From Bacillus weihaiensis (GTDB lineage Bacteria > Bacillota > Bacilli > Bacillales > Bacillaceae): a stretch of 64,000 nt of DNA. Location: contig NZ_CP016020.1 of the NCBI RefSeq assembly GCF_001889165.1, positions 2,764,501 through 2,828,500 of the forward strand, given 5' to 3'. The notes beneath the pieces were generated by a model. The model had not been told where the DNA came from. It saw nothing but the letters and a program-made list of their open reading frames with translations, and searched no databases. Below, in pieces: positions 8,332 through 17,620 of the stretch. A program made the translations under genes and the position numbers. Position 1 is the stretch's first letter. Each line of letters begins with the position of its first letter.

Positions 8332-9003
8332 TTATTTTACACTTTTTCTTCTCATCCACTGAGTTGCTGCCCATTTATCACCGTTGATTACTGGACCGCC
8401 CCCATGTAACGTTAAGTCATTCAATTCTTGATTGTCATAAAAATATTCAAAATACACAGCCATGCCTTTATGAGGAGAAACTGAAAAATTCAGTTTAGGA
8501 AAATATGTTTCCCCACCTTCCTCCACATCATTCAAATACATCACCATCGTACTTATTCTTGGGTTACTCACTGGTTTACTTGAAGAAGCAAAGAAATCAA
8601 AATGTGCTTTATATTCTTGACCAATTTGATAATTTAATATTTGTAGCCCTTCTCCATGCTCATACGGAATATTCATTACTTGTGCAACACGTCTCTCAAC
8701 ACGTGTCACAACATCTGTTTCCCCTTCTTCTAAAAACAAACTACTGCTCGTTCTTAATGTATCTTCTTCTCGTTTACTACCAATTTTCGAACGTTTCATA
8801 CGATCCTTTGAAATCGCTATTAATTCATCACACTCTTCATTACTTAAGACATTGCCTAAGATGACGATACGCGGTTCTTCTATTTTAGCAATAATCTTAA
8901 TTTCTCGATCATGCGTCATAATCTTATTACCAATATGATCAAAAAGAGATGGCTCCTTCATGTTTTCCTGTGCCATCATTAATTCATTAACATCCATTGT
9001 CAA
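8332..9003 (-). CDS. 2OG-Fe(II) oxygenase, prolyl 4-hydroxylase-like
   Basis: 223 residues. The iron and 2-oxoglutarate residues are present: HFD at about residues 134-136, a distal His at about 200 (LHGGGP) and Lys at about 210 (GDKWAATQW). NYQIGQEYKAHFDFF is the family signature. Bacillus prolyl 4-hydroxylases of this type hydroxylate proline in peptides or proteins; the substrate here is unknown. TTG at 9003 is taken because AAGAGG lies ten bases upstream; an ATG two codons later is possible. It is transcribed alone. Confidence 0.85.
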   Translation of the reverse strand: MTMDVNELMMAQENMKEPSLFDHIGNKIMTHDREIKIIAKIEEPRIVILGNVLSNEECDELIAISKDRMKRSKIGSKREEDTLRTSSSLFLEEGETDVVTRVERRVAQVMNIPYEHGEGLQILNYQIGQEYKAHFDFFASSSKPVSNPRISTMVMYLNDVEEGGETYFPKLNFSVSPHKGMAVYFEYFYDNQELNDLTLHGGGPVINGDKWAATQWMRRKSVK

Positions 9004-9603
9004 CTTTCATCAACCTCTTGATTATTAAATTTTTTAAAAAAGTATAGTAATAGAAACGTTCAAAAGTGTGGGGGGTTACTAGAAAAAAGATATGAGATTC
9101 TTTCTCCCATAGAAGAATTAGGGTATAAAAATAATCTGCTAAGATCATTTTTATTATTTTACACCCTGGGTCCCTAGAATACTACTATTATTTCACCTAG
9201 TCATCTATTTATTTTGCGCAAATGATTTGCGTGTCAAAGGATAGATGAACGTGTGGGGATGATAAGACGAGGGTCAAACACCTAATAGTGAATATGTATG
9301 CTAGAAGTTATTCTAATTCGTTCTTTTGAAGTTACTTCACTAAATTTGATGAATGTAACTAGCATAAAATCCATTTGATATTGAATAGGATGTTTGTAAT
9401 TGTGCACAAACTTACTACTATAATTAACTCCTTGGCTGCTAGAATGATTGAACAGATTCCATTTATGAACGACCTAGTATAAAGATTAAAGAACAATATC
9501 GTATTCCGACTTGATTGCGATTTTTGGAGGATTGTATCCACTCCATGTTAAATCAGTTATCTTTCTTTAAAACAAGCATGTATGAAACTGATTCAAGTAT
9601 ATA
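9004..9603. other. Gene-poor 600-base stretch
   Basis: No convincing gene. It holds an AT-rich imperfect inverted repeat at 9120-9167 (AGGGTATAAAAATAAT / ATTATTTTACACCCT) that would fold into a long hairpin. Short open frames here lack ribosome sites and sensible composition. Confidence 0.6.
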
Positions 9604-9642
9604 AGAAGAGGCTGGAACCAAACAAAGTCCCAGCCTTTTCTT
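9604..9642 (-). terminator. Terminator of the proline operon
   Basis: AAGAGGCTGG / CCAGCCTTTTCTT stem; on the minus strand it follows the proA stop within four bases. The GAGGCTGG arm is shared with the repeats at 3322 and 15430. Confidence 0.85.
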
Positions 9643-9645
9643 CAC

Positions 9646-10908
9646 TTAACGTACTTGACCGTTTCCACTCATAAGGAATTTCACTGTAGTGAGTGCAGGT
9701 AACCCCATTGGTCCTCTTGCATGTAATTTTTGAGTAGAGATCCCTATCTCTGCACCAAACCCTAACGCTCCACCATCTGTAAAGCGTGTTGAGGCATTGT
9801 GATACAGAGCAGAGGCGTCTACTAAGTTCATAAACTGCTTTGCTGTTGTCTTATTCTCTGTTACGATCGCTTCAGAGTGCTTTGTACCGTATTGATCAAT
9901 ATGTTCAATCGCTTCTTCTACGTTTTTGACCGTTTTCACAGCTAAGTCCAAGCTTAAATATTCATTTGCCCAATCTTCCTCATTAGCAAGAGTAGCATTC
10001 GGAATAAAACTTAGTGCCGTTTCGTCACCATGAACAGTAATAGTGTGATCACGTAATGTTTGAATTAATTGCTCAGCATTCTTTTCTAACCACTCTTTAT
10101 GAATAATAGCTGTTTCTAATGAATTACATACGGCAGGGCGGTCCGTTTTTGCATTAACTAAAATAGTAAGTGCTTTTTCAACATCTGCTTCAACATCAAT
10201 GTATAAATGACAATTCCCTACTCCTGTTTCTAGGACTGGAACTGTCGCATTATTCACGACTGCATTAATTAAAGATCCTCCGCCTCTAGGAATGAGGACA
10301 TCAATATGTTCCTTCATTGTAAATAGCTGTTTCGTTGCTTCACGATCCGTACTCGCAATAAACTGAACAGCCTCTTGAGGAATCTTTGTAGCCTTTAACG
10401 CATCGTGCATGACGCTAACGATGGCTTTATTTGATGATAAAGCAGATGATCCGCCCTTTAATACAATTGCGTTACCTGATTTAAGTGCTAATCCCGTAGC
10501 ATCAACTGTTACATTTGGTCGTGCCTCATATATCATTCCAATGACACCTAAAGGAACCGTTACCTTCTCGACTAATAATCCATTATCAAGTGTCCAGCTT
10601 GATACCGTATTTCCTGTCGGATCTTCTAATACAGCAACCTGGCGAAGTCCTTCTGCAAAGTCTGCAATTCTTGCCTTTGATAAAGCTAAACGATCCATAA
10701 AAGCTTCTTCATAACCCTGTTCTCGGCCATTTTGAAGATCTTTTTCGTTTTCATCTAAAATGTATTGAAAGTTCTGTTCTAACGAATCTGCTATGACATG
10801 CAAGGCTTCGTTTTTTTCCTCTGTTGAGAGTAAACCCAATTTTTTCGCTGCTTTCTTTGCTTCAATTGCTTGTGCTTCTACATTTGTTTGTTCTTTTAAG
10901 ACTGACAT
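9646..10908 (-). CDS. proA: Gamma-glutamyl phosphate reductase
   Basis: 420 residues, full family length. It reduces gamma-glutamyl phosphate with NADPH to glutamate-5-semialdehyde in proline synthesis. Family motifs are clear: MIYEARPNVTVDA, ALKSGNAIVLKGGS, LIPRGGGSLINAV and the catalytic Cys in DRPAVCNSLET. ATG start with GGGAGG upstream. It lies 93 bases behind proB on the same strand and ends in the operon terminator. Confidence 0.98.
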   Translation of the reverse strand: MSVLKEQTNVEAQAIEAKKAAKKLGLLSTEEKNEALHVIADSLEQNFQYILDENEKDLQNGREQGYEEAFMDRLALSKARIADFAEGLRQVAVLEDPTGNTVSSWTLDNGLLVEKVTVPLGVIGMIYEARPNVTVDATGLALKSGNAIVLKGGSSALSSNKAIVSVMHDALKATKIPQEAVQFIASTDREATKQLFTMKEHIDVLIPRGGGSLINAVVNNATVPVLETGVGNCHLYIDVEADVEKALTILVNAKTDRPAVCNSLETAIIHKEWLEKNAEQLIQTLRDHTITVHGDETALSFIPNATLANEEDWANEYLSLDLAVKTVKNVEEAIEHIDQYGTKHSEAIVTENKTTAKQFMNLVDASALYHNASTRFTDGGALGFGAEIGISTQKLHARGPMGLPALTTVKFLMSGNGQVR

Positions 10909-11001
10909 GCAATTCCTCCCAAATTTAGTTATATCAATTAGCTCGTTTCAACGTAACGAACGCGGTGAGCTATCAACACTCACCGCTATAAGATTTTTTG
11001 A

Positions 11002-12132
11002 TTAAACCCCAACTGGTAAAGAAAGTTCCAGCTCACAGACAAGATCATCAAAGTGGACAACTTCTTGCCTTTTATCATTCATCCCTACATTTTCTCTCAT
11101 CATTTCTAGGTCTTCGTTAGAGTAATTCACAACACCTAAACCAATCCGTTCCCCTTCATGATCAAGAATTCGAATGACTGCACCCTTCTCAAATTGTCCA
11201 TTTACCTGATCAATATCTGAAGAATAAATACTATGCTTATGGTCGGCTATGGACATTTTCACATGCTGATTAATGACTAATTCACCCTCTGGACCAGAAT
11301 GGAATGCAATCCACTGCTTTTTCTGGTTTAAATTAATCGTTTCATTCGTTACTTCAAAATAAGTGCCTCGTGCATCACCATTAACAGCATCACCTAAAAT
11401 ATTTGTTATTGTCGCTTTTCCAAGGAACGTTGAAATCCCGGATGCCATCGCAATCTTCACTGCATCAATTTTCGACTTCATCCCACCAGTACCTACGCTA
11501 CTACCAGATCCTCCTGCACCCTCTTCAATTTCAGGTGTGATTTCATACACTTTTTCAAGCAATTTTGCCTCTTCATTTTTACGAGGATCTGAATCATATA
11601 GTCCATCAATATCAGAGAGGATAATGAGCTGATCCGCTTCAACTAATCCAGCAACTTTCGCTGATAAAGTATCATTATCACCAAACTTTAAGCGATCTAC
11701 TGTCACTGTGTCATTTTCATTAACAATTGGAATAATACCTCTCTCTAGTAACACATTTAGCGTATTTCGCACATTGTTATAGCGGTTTTCATCTGAAAAA
11801 TCACTACGAGTAATGAGAATTTGTGATGCAACATAGCCATGTGATAGAAAAATTTCAGAGTATGCTTCAATTAAAAGACCTTGCCCTATTGATGCTGCTG
11901 CCTGCTTTTCAGGTAAAGAAGTCGGTCGTTCAATACACCCTAACTTTCTGTAGCCTGCGGCTACGGCACCTGATGATACAAATACTATTTCGTGTCCTTC
12001 ATCCTTTAACATCGCAATTTCATCTGCTAATTTTTCTAATTTACGACGACTAATTTCTCCATGTCTACTTGTTAAAGAACTGCTTCCTACCTTAATTACA
12101 ACCCGTTTTTTCTGATGATCTAGGGCCGTCAT
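11002..12132 (-). CDS. proB: Glutamate 5-kinase
   Basis: 376 residues: an amino-acid kinase domain (about 1-260) with VVIKVGSSSLT, NENDTVTV and GTGGMKSKIDA motifs, and a C-terminal PUA domain (about 280-360). It phosphorylates glutamate and is normally feedback-inhibited by proline. It lies between proI and proA and, with them, makes a complete route from glutamate to proline in a single operon. Confidence 0.98.
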   Translation of the reverse strand: MTALDHQKKRVVIKVGSSSLTSRHGEISRRKLEKLADEIAMLKDEGHEIVFVSSGAVAAGYRKLGCIERPTSLPEKQAAASIGQGLLIEAYSEIFLSHGYVASQILITRSDFSDENRYNNVRNTLNVLLERGIIPIVNENDTVTVDRLKFGDNDTLSAKVAGLVEADQLIILSDIDGLYDSDPRKNEEAKLLEKVYEITPEIEEGAGGSGSSVGTGGMKSKIDAVKIAMASGISTFLGKATITNILGDAVNGDARGTYFEVTNETINLNQKKQWIAFHSGPEGELVINQHVKMSIADHKHSIYSSDIDQVNGQFEKGAVIRILDHEGERIGLGVVNYSNEDLEMMRENVGMNDKRQEVVHFDDLVCELELSLPVGV

Positions 12133-12190
12133 TCTATCACTCCTGAGTTTATTATTATCTCTCTGAATCTTCTAAGCTTCGTCTTATCAT

Positions 12191-13039
12191 TTATTTAGAG
12201 CTTACTAATAAGCTTTCTTGGATTTGTTCGCTAATTTCCTTAGAGCGTTGTGCTGCATGCTCCACAGCTTTAGAAATTGCCTTCCCACCGCCATTTTCAT
12301 CTAGCGCATGTAATCCAGCTGCCGTTGTACCATTAGGTGACGTAACATTTTCACGTAAAACAGTTGGCGTTACATCATTTTCCTGAATCATTTTTGCTGC
12401 ACCTACAATAGTCTGAGCAATAATTTGGCGTGTAGTTTCTATGTCAAAACCTGCTTTTGCCCCTTCTTTTTCCATGTGCTCCATTAAATAATAAAAATAT
12501 GCTGGCCCACTTCCTGCAAGACCTGTAAAAATGTCCATGTCCTTTTCTTCAATTGTGTATACTTCACCAATACACCCTAGTAATTCTTGTGTAAAAATAA
12601 GTTGTTCATCTGATGTTTCATGACCTGGGGATATTGCAGTAGCCGATTCACCGATTGTACTTGATGTATTAGGCATGACTCTTACTACTTGTTGGCCATT
12701 ATGAAGGTTTTGTTCAAGATATGTTGTTGTGATACCTGCTAAGACAGATAATATGAGTTGATTAGAGTTGATATGAAGTTTTAAGTTATCTAATGCTATA
12801 TCGACATCTTTTGGCTTCATTGCTAAAATAAACACATCTATTTGATCAAACTGTAGGCTGTCTAGTTTGATACCTTTAATTCCATACTTTGCTTCTAGTG
12901 CAGATAGTCGTTCTTGATTTGATCTGTTCGTAGCAATAATTTTATGTGCTGGAATTTTTTCAGATTTTACTAACCCTGAAATCATTGCTTCTGCCATAGA
13001 GCCTGCTCCTAAAAAGGCAATTGTCTTATCGTGTAGCAT
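12191..13039 (-). CDS. proI: Pyrroline-5-carboxylate reductase
   Basis: 282 residues with the start at ATG 13039, which has GGAGAG eight bases upstream; an in-frame start 15 codons earlier adds a charged stretch not seen in the family. The Rossmann fold opens IAFLGAGSMAEAMISG, and VRVMPNTSSTIGES and FTGLAGSGPAYFYYLMEH are family signatures. It performs the last NAD(P)H-dependent step of proline synthesis. It is the first gene of the proI-proB-proA operon. The assignment to ProI rather than ProC/ProH paralogues is by operon position. Confidence 0.95.
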   Translation of the reverse strand: MLHDKTIAFLGAGSMAEAMISGLVKSEKIPAHKIIATNRSNQERLSALEAKYGIKGIKLDSLQFDQIDVFILAMKPKDVDIALDNLKLHINSNQLILSVLAGITTTYLEQNLHNGQQVVRVMPNTSSTIGESATAISPGHETSDEQLIFTQELLGCIGEVYTIEEKDMDIFTGLAGSGPAYFYYLMEHMEKEGAKAGFDIETTRQIIAQTIVGAAKMIQENDVTPTVLRENVTSPNGTTAAGLHALDENGGGKAISKAVEHAAQRSKEISEQIQESLLVSSK

Positions 13040-13479
13040 CTCATCTCTCCAATATCGTTCGTATTTGTGTTCGTATTTTTTCACTTACGTATTTCATACT
13101 AACACGATGATTTTTTAATTCAAGGTGAAAGAGAGAGGTTGTGAGGATATGTGCCAATTAGTTAGTGTAAGCGTTACCATTTATATCTATTTCCTTCAAA
13201 AAGCGTCTCAGAAGCAATAAACGCGTCTCAGACTCTTATTTGGAAGTTTCATTTCATTCATTTTTCTAAATCTTTATGATATTCACCTAATCTTACTTTG
13301 TTACACTATTTTTAGTGAGATGATGCGCACGTTCACATTCGACAAAAACCCTGAAATATCGCGTTCTCTCCCCTTAAATTAATAAGATCTAACTTCCTCA
13401 TCAAGTGCCAATAAAGTTGGATATCATGTTAAGCAGCTAAATTGACATTAGATGCCGCTAAACAGGTCGGATCACTAAA
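13040..13479. other. Leader and intergenic region upstream of proI
   Basis: No gene seen. I searched the minus strand for the T-box signature expected of B. subtilis proline genes and did not find it. A direct repeat of GCGTCTCAGA occurs at about 13203 and 13222. Confidence 0.5.
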
Positions 13480-13513
13480 AGAAGCTTGAGGGAATGAGAA
13501 CCCTCAAGCTTCT
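13480..13513 (-). terminator. Terminator after the YfhF-like gene
   Basis: Perfect 13-bp stem AGAAGCTTGAGGG / CCCTCAAGCTTCT with an 8-base loop, followed on the minus strand by TTTAGTG. Confidence 0.9.
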
Positions 13514-13569
13514 TATAGAATGTCTTACATTTAACGATTATAAACATAGTTAAAGAGGCACGAGTACTT

Positions 13570-14475
13570 TTAAACCGTATCCTTCAAAGCGTGTTCAAGC
13601 TCTACATATTGAAAGGAGAAGTGTTGATCAAGAAGCCTTTTAGGTATACAATTTCTCCCTGTTAAAGCTAAGCTAGGTTCCGTTCTCATCACCGTATAGG
13701 CTCCTAACCAAACAAGCGGTGCTGGTGCAGGCGGACTCCATCCTTTACCCATCACTTTTCTAAGTGACTTCATAAACTCCTTATTAGTGACAGGTGTTGG
13801 ACTTGTCGCGTTAAAAATCCCTTCATATGTTTTTTCCTCAATTGCCTTTACGAACATCTCATTGCAGTCATCAATATGTAACCAGCTAATATATTGTGTG
13901 CCGGATCCAACAGTGCCTCCTAAATTCAGCGAAACGAGTTTCTTGAGTGGATCAAGAGCTCCTCCACCTTTCCCAAGAACAAATCCAATCCGATAAAGTA
14001 CTTTTCTGGTCTCAGGTAGTTCTACACGAAAGAATTGTTCCTCCCATTTTTCACAAATCTCTACTGAAAAGCCTTCACCATGTTCTGATGTTTCCTCACA
14101 TACTTGCTTCGTATTTCCATAAATTGCGAGTGACCCTGCTTGAACAAAAGCTTGAGGAGGATTTTTACAACTCAAAATAGCCTCTTGTAGAACCTTAACA
14201 GAATGTATCCTTGATTCAATTAGTGCTTGTTTATTCTTTTTCGTATAAATACAATTAACACTTTTGCCAGTAAAGTTTATCACCGCATCACTACCATCAA
14301 TTTCACTCACCCAATCATTCATTGTCTCACCATCCCAATGAATATAGGTAATCTGATTTTCTTTGCGTCCTTTTCCTCTAGTTAATATTGTCACCTCATA
14401 GTTTCTCTTAAGTAAGTATGCTGCTAGCTTTCCCCCTAAAAAACCAGAGCCACCTGCTAGAATAATTTTTTTCAT
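13570..14475 (-). CDS. yfhF: TIGR01777-type NAD-dependent epimerase, YfhF-like
   Basis: 301 residues, normal for the family. The dinucleotide motif is AGGSGFLGGKLAAYL; DAVINFTGKSV, IYGNT and SWLHIDDCNEMF follow in the family order; a C-terminal DUF1731-like segment (PAPAPLVWLGA..., PKRLLDQHFSFQY) completes it. Members are atypical short-chain dehydrogenases of unclear substrate. ATG start with GGTGGAG upstream. It is monocistronic, ending in a strong hairpin. Confidence 0.92.
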   Translation of the reverse strand: MKKIILAGGSGFLGGKLAAYLLKRNYEVTILTRGKGRKENQITYIHWDGETMNDWVSEIDGSDAVINFTGKSVNCIYTKKNKQALIESRIHSVKVLQEAILSCKNPPQAFVQAGSLAIYGNTKQVCEETSEHGEGFSVEICEKWEEQFFRVELPETRKVLYRIGFVLGKGGGALDPLKKLVSLNLGGTVGSGTQYISWLHIDDCNEMFVKAIEEKTYEGIFNATSPTPVTNKEFMKSLRKVMGKGWSPPAPAPLVWLGAYTVMRTEPSLALTGRNCIPKRLLDQHFSFQYVELEHALKDTV

Positions 14476-14665
14476 TGAAACTCCACCTTCAAATAAAGAC
14501 TATTATCCTTATTTTAACAGACAGTATTTCTCTTCTCACTAGGAGATTTGATTTATTTCACACTTTCTAGTATGATTGCCTTTTAATCCGTACGTAATTG
14601 TTATACAATTCCAATTATGAACGCTTACATACTACCAATGGTTTATCTTGAAAGGAGAAACACAT

Positions 14666-15424
14666 ATGAAGAAATTAATGGCTACGTTATTAATGGCGCT
14701 TTTTGCACTAACTCTTGCTGCCTGTAATAATGATGAAGAAAAAGAAAAAGAAACATCTGAAGAGACAGCGCAATCTGATACAGCATCAGAAGAAGAAGCC
14801 GTTGATCCAGAGGAAGTGCAAAAAAAGCTAGAAGAACAAAAAGTTGAAGAGGATCTTGTTGTTGCAGTTGTCAATGGAAAAGAAATTAAAGGGGGAGAAT
14901 ATAATAATACGCTTGCCCTCTTTCAATCAAATGCACTTGGACAAGGCCAAGATGTCACCACAGATGAAATGACTAAGCAAATAAAAGAAAGCACATTAGA
15001 CTTTATTGTAGGACAAGCACTAATCATGCAAGAGGTTGAGAAAAAAGGCTATGAAGCGACTGAAGAGGAAATAAACGAGCAGCTTGAAACTCAAAAAGCC
15101 GGCTTTGAAAATGATGAAGCATTTGAAGCTGCATTAAAAGAGAGTAATCTTACCATCGACGATTTAAAGGCTCAAATTGAGGATAATGTTAAAATCACAC
15201 AATATCTTGATCATGATATTAATGTTGAAGATGTAACAGATGAAGAAGTAAAAAAATTCTATGATTCCCTAGTAGAAGCAAATGGAGAATCTGAAGAAAC
15301 ACCTAAATATGAAGATGTAAAAGATACATTGAAAAATAATCTTCAACAACAAAAGGAACAAAAACAAATTAGCACAAGAATTGCTGAGCTAAAAAAAGAA
15401 TCTGAGATCGAATTAAAAATATAA
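14666..15424 (+). CDS. SurA-N-type lipoprotein (PrsA-related chaperone without PPIase domain)
   Basis: 252 residues. Signal peptide with lipobox LTLAAC at about residues 17-22, an acidic spacer, then a SurA_N-like chaperone region (VVAVVNGKEIKGGEY, then helices with EEINEQLETQKAGF, YDSL, and a C-terminal coiled helix). The parvulin PPIase domain that PrsA carries between these arms is missing. Start ATG 14666 has AAGGAG. Likely a lipid-anchored folding factor on the outer membrane face; substrate unknown. Confidence 0.85.
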   Translation: MKKLMATLLMALFALTLAACNNDEEKEKETSEETAQSDTASEEEAVDPEEVQKKLEEQKVEEDLVVAVVNGKEIKGGEYNNTLALFQSNALGQGQDVTTDEMTKQIKESTLDFIVGQALIMQEVEKKGYEATEEEINEQLETQKAGFENDEAFEAALKESNLTIDDLKAQIEDNVKITQYLDHDINVEDVTDEEVKKFYDSLVEANGESEETPKYEDVKDTLKNNLQQQKEQKQISTRIAELKKESEIELKI

Positions 15425-15429
15425 TAGTT

Positions 15430-15551
15430 AGAGGCTGTGACAAAACAAAGAGCCAGGCACCCTCCGTTACAAACTATGATGTGCACTACATACTGTGTGC
15501 ATACATATAGCTGCTACGGTTAAGGTACTAGGCCCTTCTGTCCCAGCCTCT
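15430..15551. repeat. Composite AGAGGCTG hairpin repeat
   Basis: AGAGGCTGTGACA at 15430 pairs with TGTCCCAGCCTCT at 15539, and the loop carries GAGCCAGGCACCC, a half of the GGTGCC family seen at 23768 and 36019. It probably acts as terminator for the lipoprotein gene (T-run TTTCTTTTT after the right arm). One repeat family appears to have entered another. Confidence 0.6.
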
Positions 15552-15557
15552 TTCTTT

Positions 15558-15722
15558 TTAATTGTCCTCTTTATACACAAGTGCCATACCAGCCGAAAAC
15601 CCTAAAGCAACAGAAAAGGCTGTTAGAAGCTCTATACTAGATTTAAAAAGCAAATTCACACCAAGATTAAGAGAGAAAAAAAGAATAAAATAGATAAGAA
15701 ATCTTTTAAATTTACGATTCAT
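15558..15722 (-). CDS. Hypothetical 54-residue membrane protein
   Basis: MNRKFKRFLIYFILFFSLN... with two hydrophobic stretches and a basic N-terminus. ATG at 15722 is preceded by AAGGAGACGCTTTCGTC (AAGGAG 11 bases upstream), which makes translation credible. I do not recognise the family. It lies between convergent larger genes, downstream of a repeat. Confidence 0.6.
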   Translation of the reverse strand: MNRKFKRFLIYFILFFSLNLGVNLLFKSSIELLTAFSVALGFSAGMALVYKEDN

Positions 15723-15863
15723 GACGAAAGCGTCTCCTTACCCTTTACTAAAGTCTTCATTCTATTATACTAGTTAGACAATTAAGTTAAAGAGTATTTC
15801 ATACTCACTACTATTTTATAAGGCATAAAAAACGTGCTCCTCACTAAGAAGCACGTTCCATTT

Positions 15864-16871
15864 CTATTCTACAATATTAACAAAAATATCTTCTACAGCA
15901 GGCTCTTTTTCTATTAAACCAGCATTTTTCATCCAGCTTATTGTTTCTTCCCACTGTGCTTGATCTTGACTACCAAATCCACCTTCAGATTCCATGAGCG
16001 GTAATAATATATCTAAGCTTTGAACTTCTACATCCTCAACCAATGGGAAGTTTGCTTCATCTTGATTACTTAATAAAATGGATAATGCCTCTTCTGGATT
16101 CTCTGCTGTGAATTCATACCCTTTAGTTGCTGCACGCCAAAAGGCTTCGATACTTTCCTTTTCTTTCTCCCATGTTTGATCACTTGTAACAGCTACAAGC
16201 TCATAATAGCTAGGGATCCCATGTTCAGTTGGATTAATGTTTCTCGTTTCATGTCCTTCATGCTTTAGAACAGGTACTTCATGATTAATGTATGCACCAA
16301 TAACAGCATCTACTTTCTCACTCACAATAGATGAGCCTAATTCAAATCCTACATCAACCATTTTCACTTTTTCTGGATCTCCACCATCTTCTTTCACCAT
16401 TGATTGAATAAGAGATTCATTTAAAGGAATACCAGGGTAGCCAACTGTTTTCCCTTCTAAGTCCTTCGGTGATTGAATATCACTGTCTTCCATAAAGATG
16501 ATTCGATTTAACGGAGAACGAACAATTGCACCAACTGATTTGATGTTCACATCTTGATTTGCCCTTGCCATGATGACATCTGGTTGATAGGATATCCCTA
16601 CTGTTACTTTCCCTGCAGCAGCTAGATTAATAGGGTCCGTTGGGTTTGCTGGAAATTGAAGGTTCACATTAAGGCCCTCTTCCTCGAAATAGCCTTTTTC
16701 TTGTGCTACATACAAATAACTATGCACAGCATTTGGATACCAGTCTAGCATAACACTTATATCCTTAACTTCTTTTTTTCCTTCCTCCGTACCACTTGTG
16801 CTTTCTCCATTCGAGCATGCACTTAGCAACCCTAGTACAAGACTTAACAAAATGACCATTCTTTTTTTCAT
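15864..16871 (-). CDS. thiY: Thiamin-pyrimidine ABC transporter, substrate-binding lipoprotein
   Basis: 335 residues. Lipobox LLSAC near residue 19, then an NMT1/THI5-like binding domain (MLDWYPNAVHSYLYVAQEKGYF, VGISYQPDVI, GYPGIPLNESL). It binds formylaminopyrimidine, a thiamin breakdown product, in the B. halodurans homologue. ATG 16871 with GGAGG upstream is preferred over the in-frame ATG 15 bases earlier. It overlaps thiX by four bases and is last in the TPP-controlled operon. Confidence 0.93.
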   Translation of the reverse strand: MKKRMVILLSLVLGLLSACSNGESTSGTEEGKKEVKDISVMLDWYPNAVHSYLYVAQEKGYFEEEGLNVNLQFPANPTDPINLAAAGKVTVGISYQPDVIMARANQDVNIKSVGAIVRSPLNRIIFMEDSDIQSPKDLEGKTVGYPGIPLNESLIQSMVKEDGGDPEKVKMVDVGFELGSSIVSEKVDAVIGAYINHEVPVLKHEGHETRNINPTEHGIPSYYELVAVTSDQTWEKEKESIEAFWRAATKGYEFTAENPEEALSILLSNQDEANFPLVEDVEVQSLDILLPLMESEGGFGSQDQAQWEETISWMKNAGLIEKEPAVEDIFVNIVE

Positions 16872-17620
16872 TCTGATTTCCTCCATTTTAATGTTCTTTT
16901 TTCTAGTAAACTAACACTTACAAAAAGCAAAATACCTACAGCTGATAGGATTATTATTGGAGCGAATACACCTGCCCCATCAAACTGAGTCATCATTCTT
17001 CTACTGAAATAGCCTAAGCCTGCTTGAGCACCTATCCATTCTCCTATTGCTGCACCAATTACACTCATCGTAACCGCAACCTTTAGACCAGAGAAAAAAT
17101 GAGGCGCGCTACCTGGTACCTGAAGCTTAAAAAACAAATCCTTCTTACTAGCTCCCATCGTTAACAATAGTTCTCTATATTCCTTACTCGTTGCTTTTAA
17201 TCCGTCATAGGTGTTGACTGTAATTGGAAAAAAAGTAATTAAAACGGTTACCACTACTTTGCTCCATATTGAATATCCGAACCAAAGCACAAAAATCGGC
17301 GCCAAAGCAATAATCGGAATTGTTTGTGATGAAATCATTAGTGGATAAAACGTTTTTTCTACCGTCCTATTCACACTCATCCATACAGCTAACCCCACTC
17401 CACATACAATTGACAACATCAAACCAATACCAATGATTAAGAGTGTTGCCGGTAAATGTTCGAGAAAGAGTGGTTCTTTCAGCTCCCACAGTTTTCGTAA
17501 AACATCTGTAGGTGTTGGTAAAATAAACCCTAAATTGACTATTCGTGCACCAAGCTCCCAAGCTATGATGAACAACAGAACGAGCGATGCGGATGCACCA
17601 TACTTCTTTATGAAAATCAT
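16868..17620 (-). CDS. thiX: Thiamin-pyrimidine ABC transporter, permease
   Basis: 250 residues with about six membrane helices and the binding-protein-dependent permease loop around MGASKKDLFFKLQVPGSAPHF. It is related to SsuC/TauC permeases and is named ThiX by its place between thiZ and thiY. It overlaps both neighbours by four bases, indicating tight coupling and a 1:1:1 transporter assembly. Confidence 0.92.
   Translation of the reverse strand: MIFIKKYGASASLVLLFIIAWELGARIVNLGFILPTPTDVLRKLWELKEPLFLEHLPATLLIIGIGLMLSIVCGVGLAVWMSVNRTVEKTFYPLMISSQTIPIIALAPIFVLWFGYSIWSKVVVTVLITFFPITVNTYDGLKATSKEYRELLLTMGASKKDLFFKLQVPGSAPHFFSGLKVAVTMSVIGAAIGEWIGAQAGLGYFSRRMMTQFDGAGVFAPIIILSAVGILLFVSVSLLEKRTLKWRKSE

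Noticed and set aside
8168-8374. 68-codon frame on minus
   Set aside because: Overlaps the oxygenase C-terminus in another frame; no start site.
13040-13569. Expected T-box leader for proline genes
   Set aside because: The T-box core sequence was not found by eye on the minus strand.
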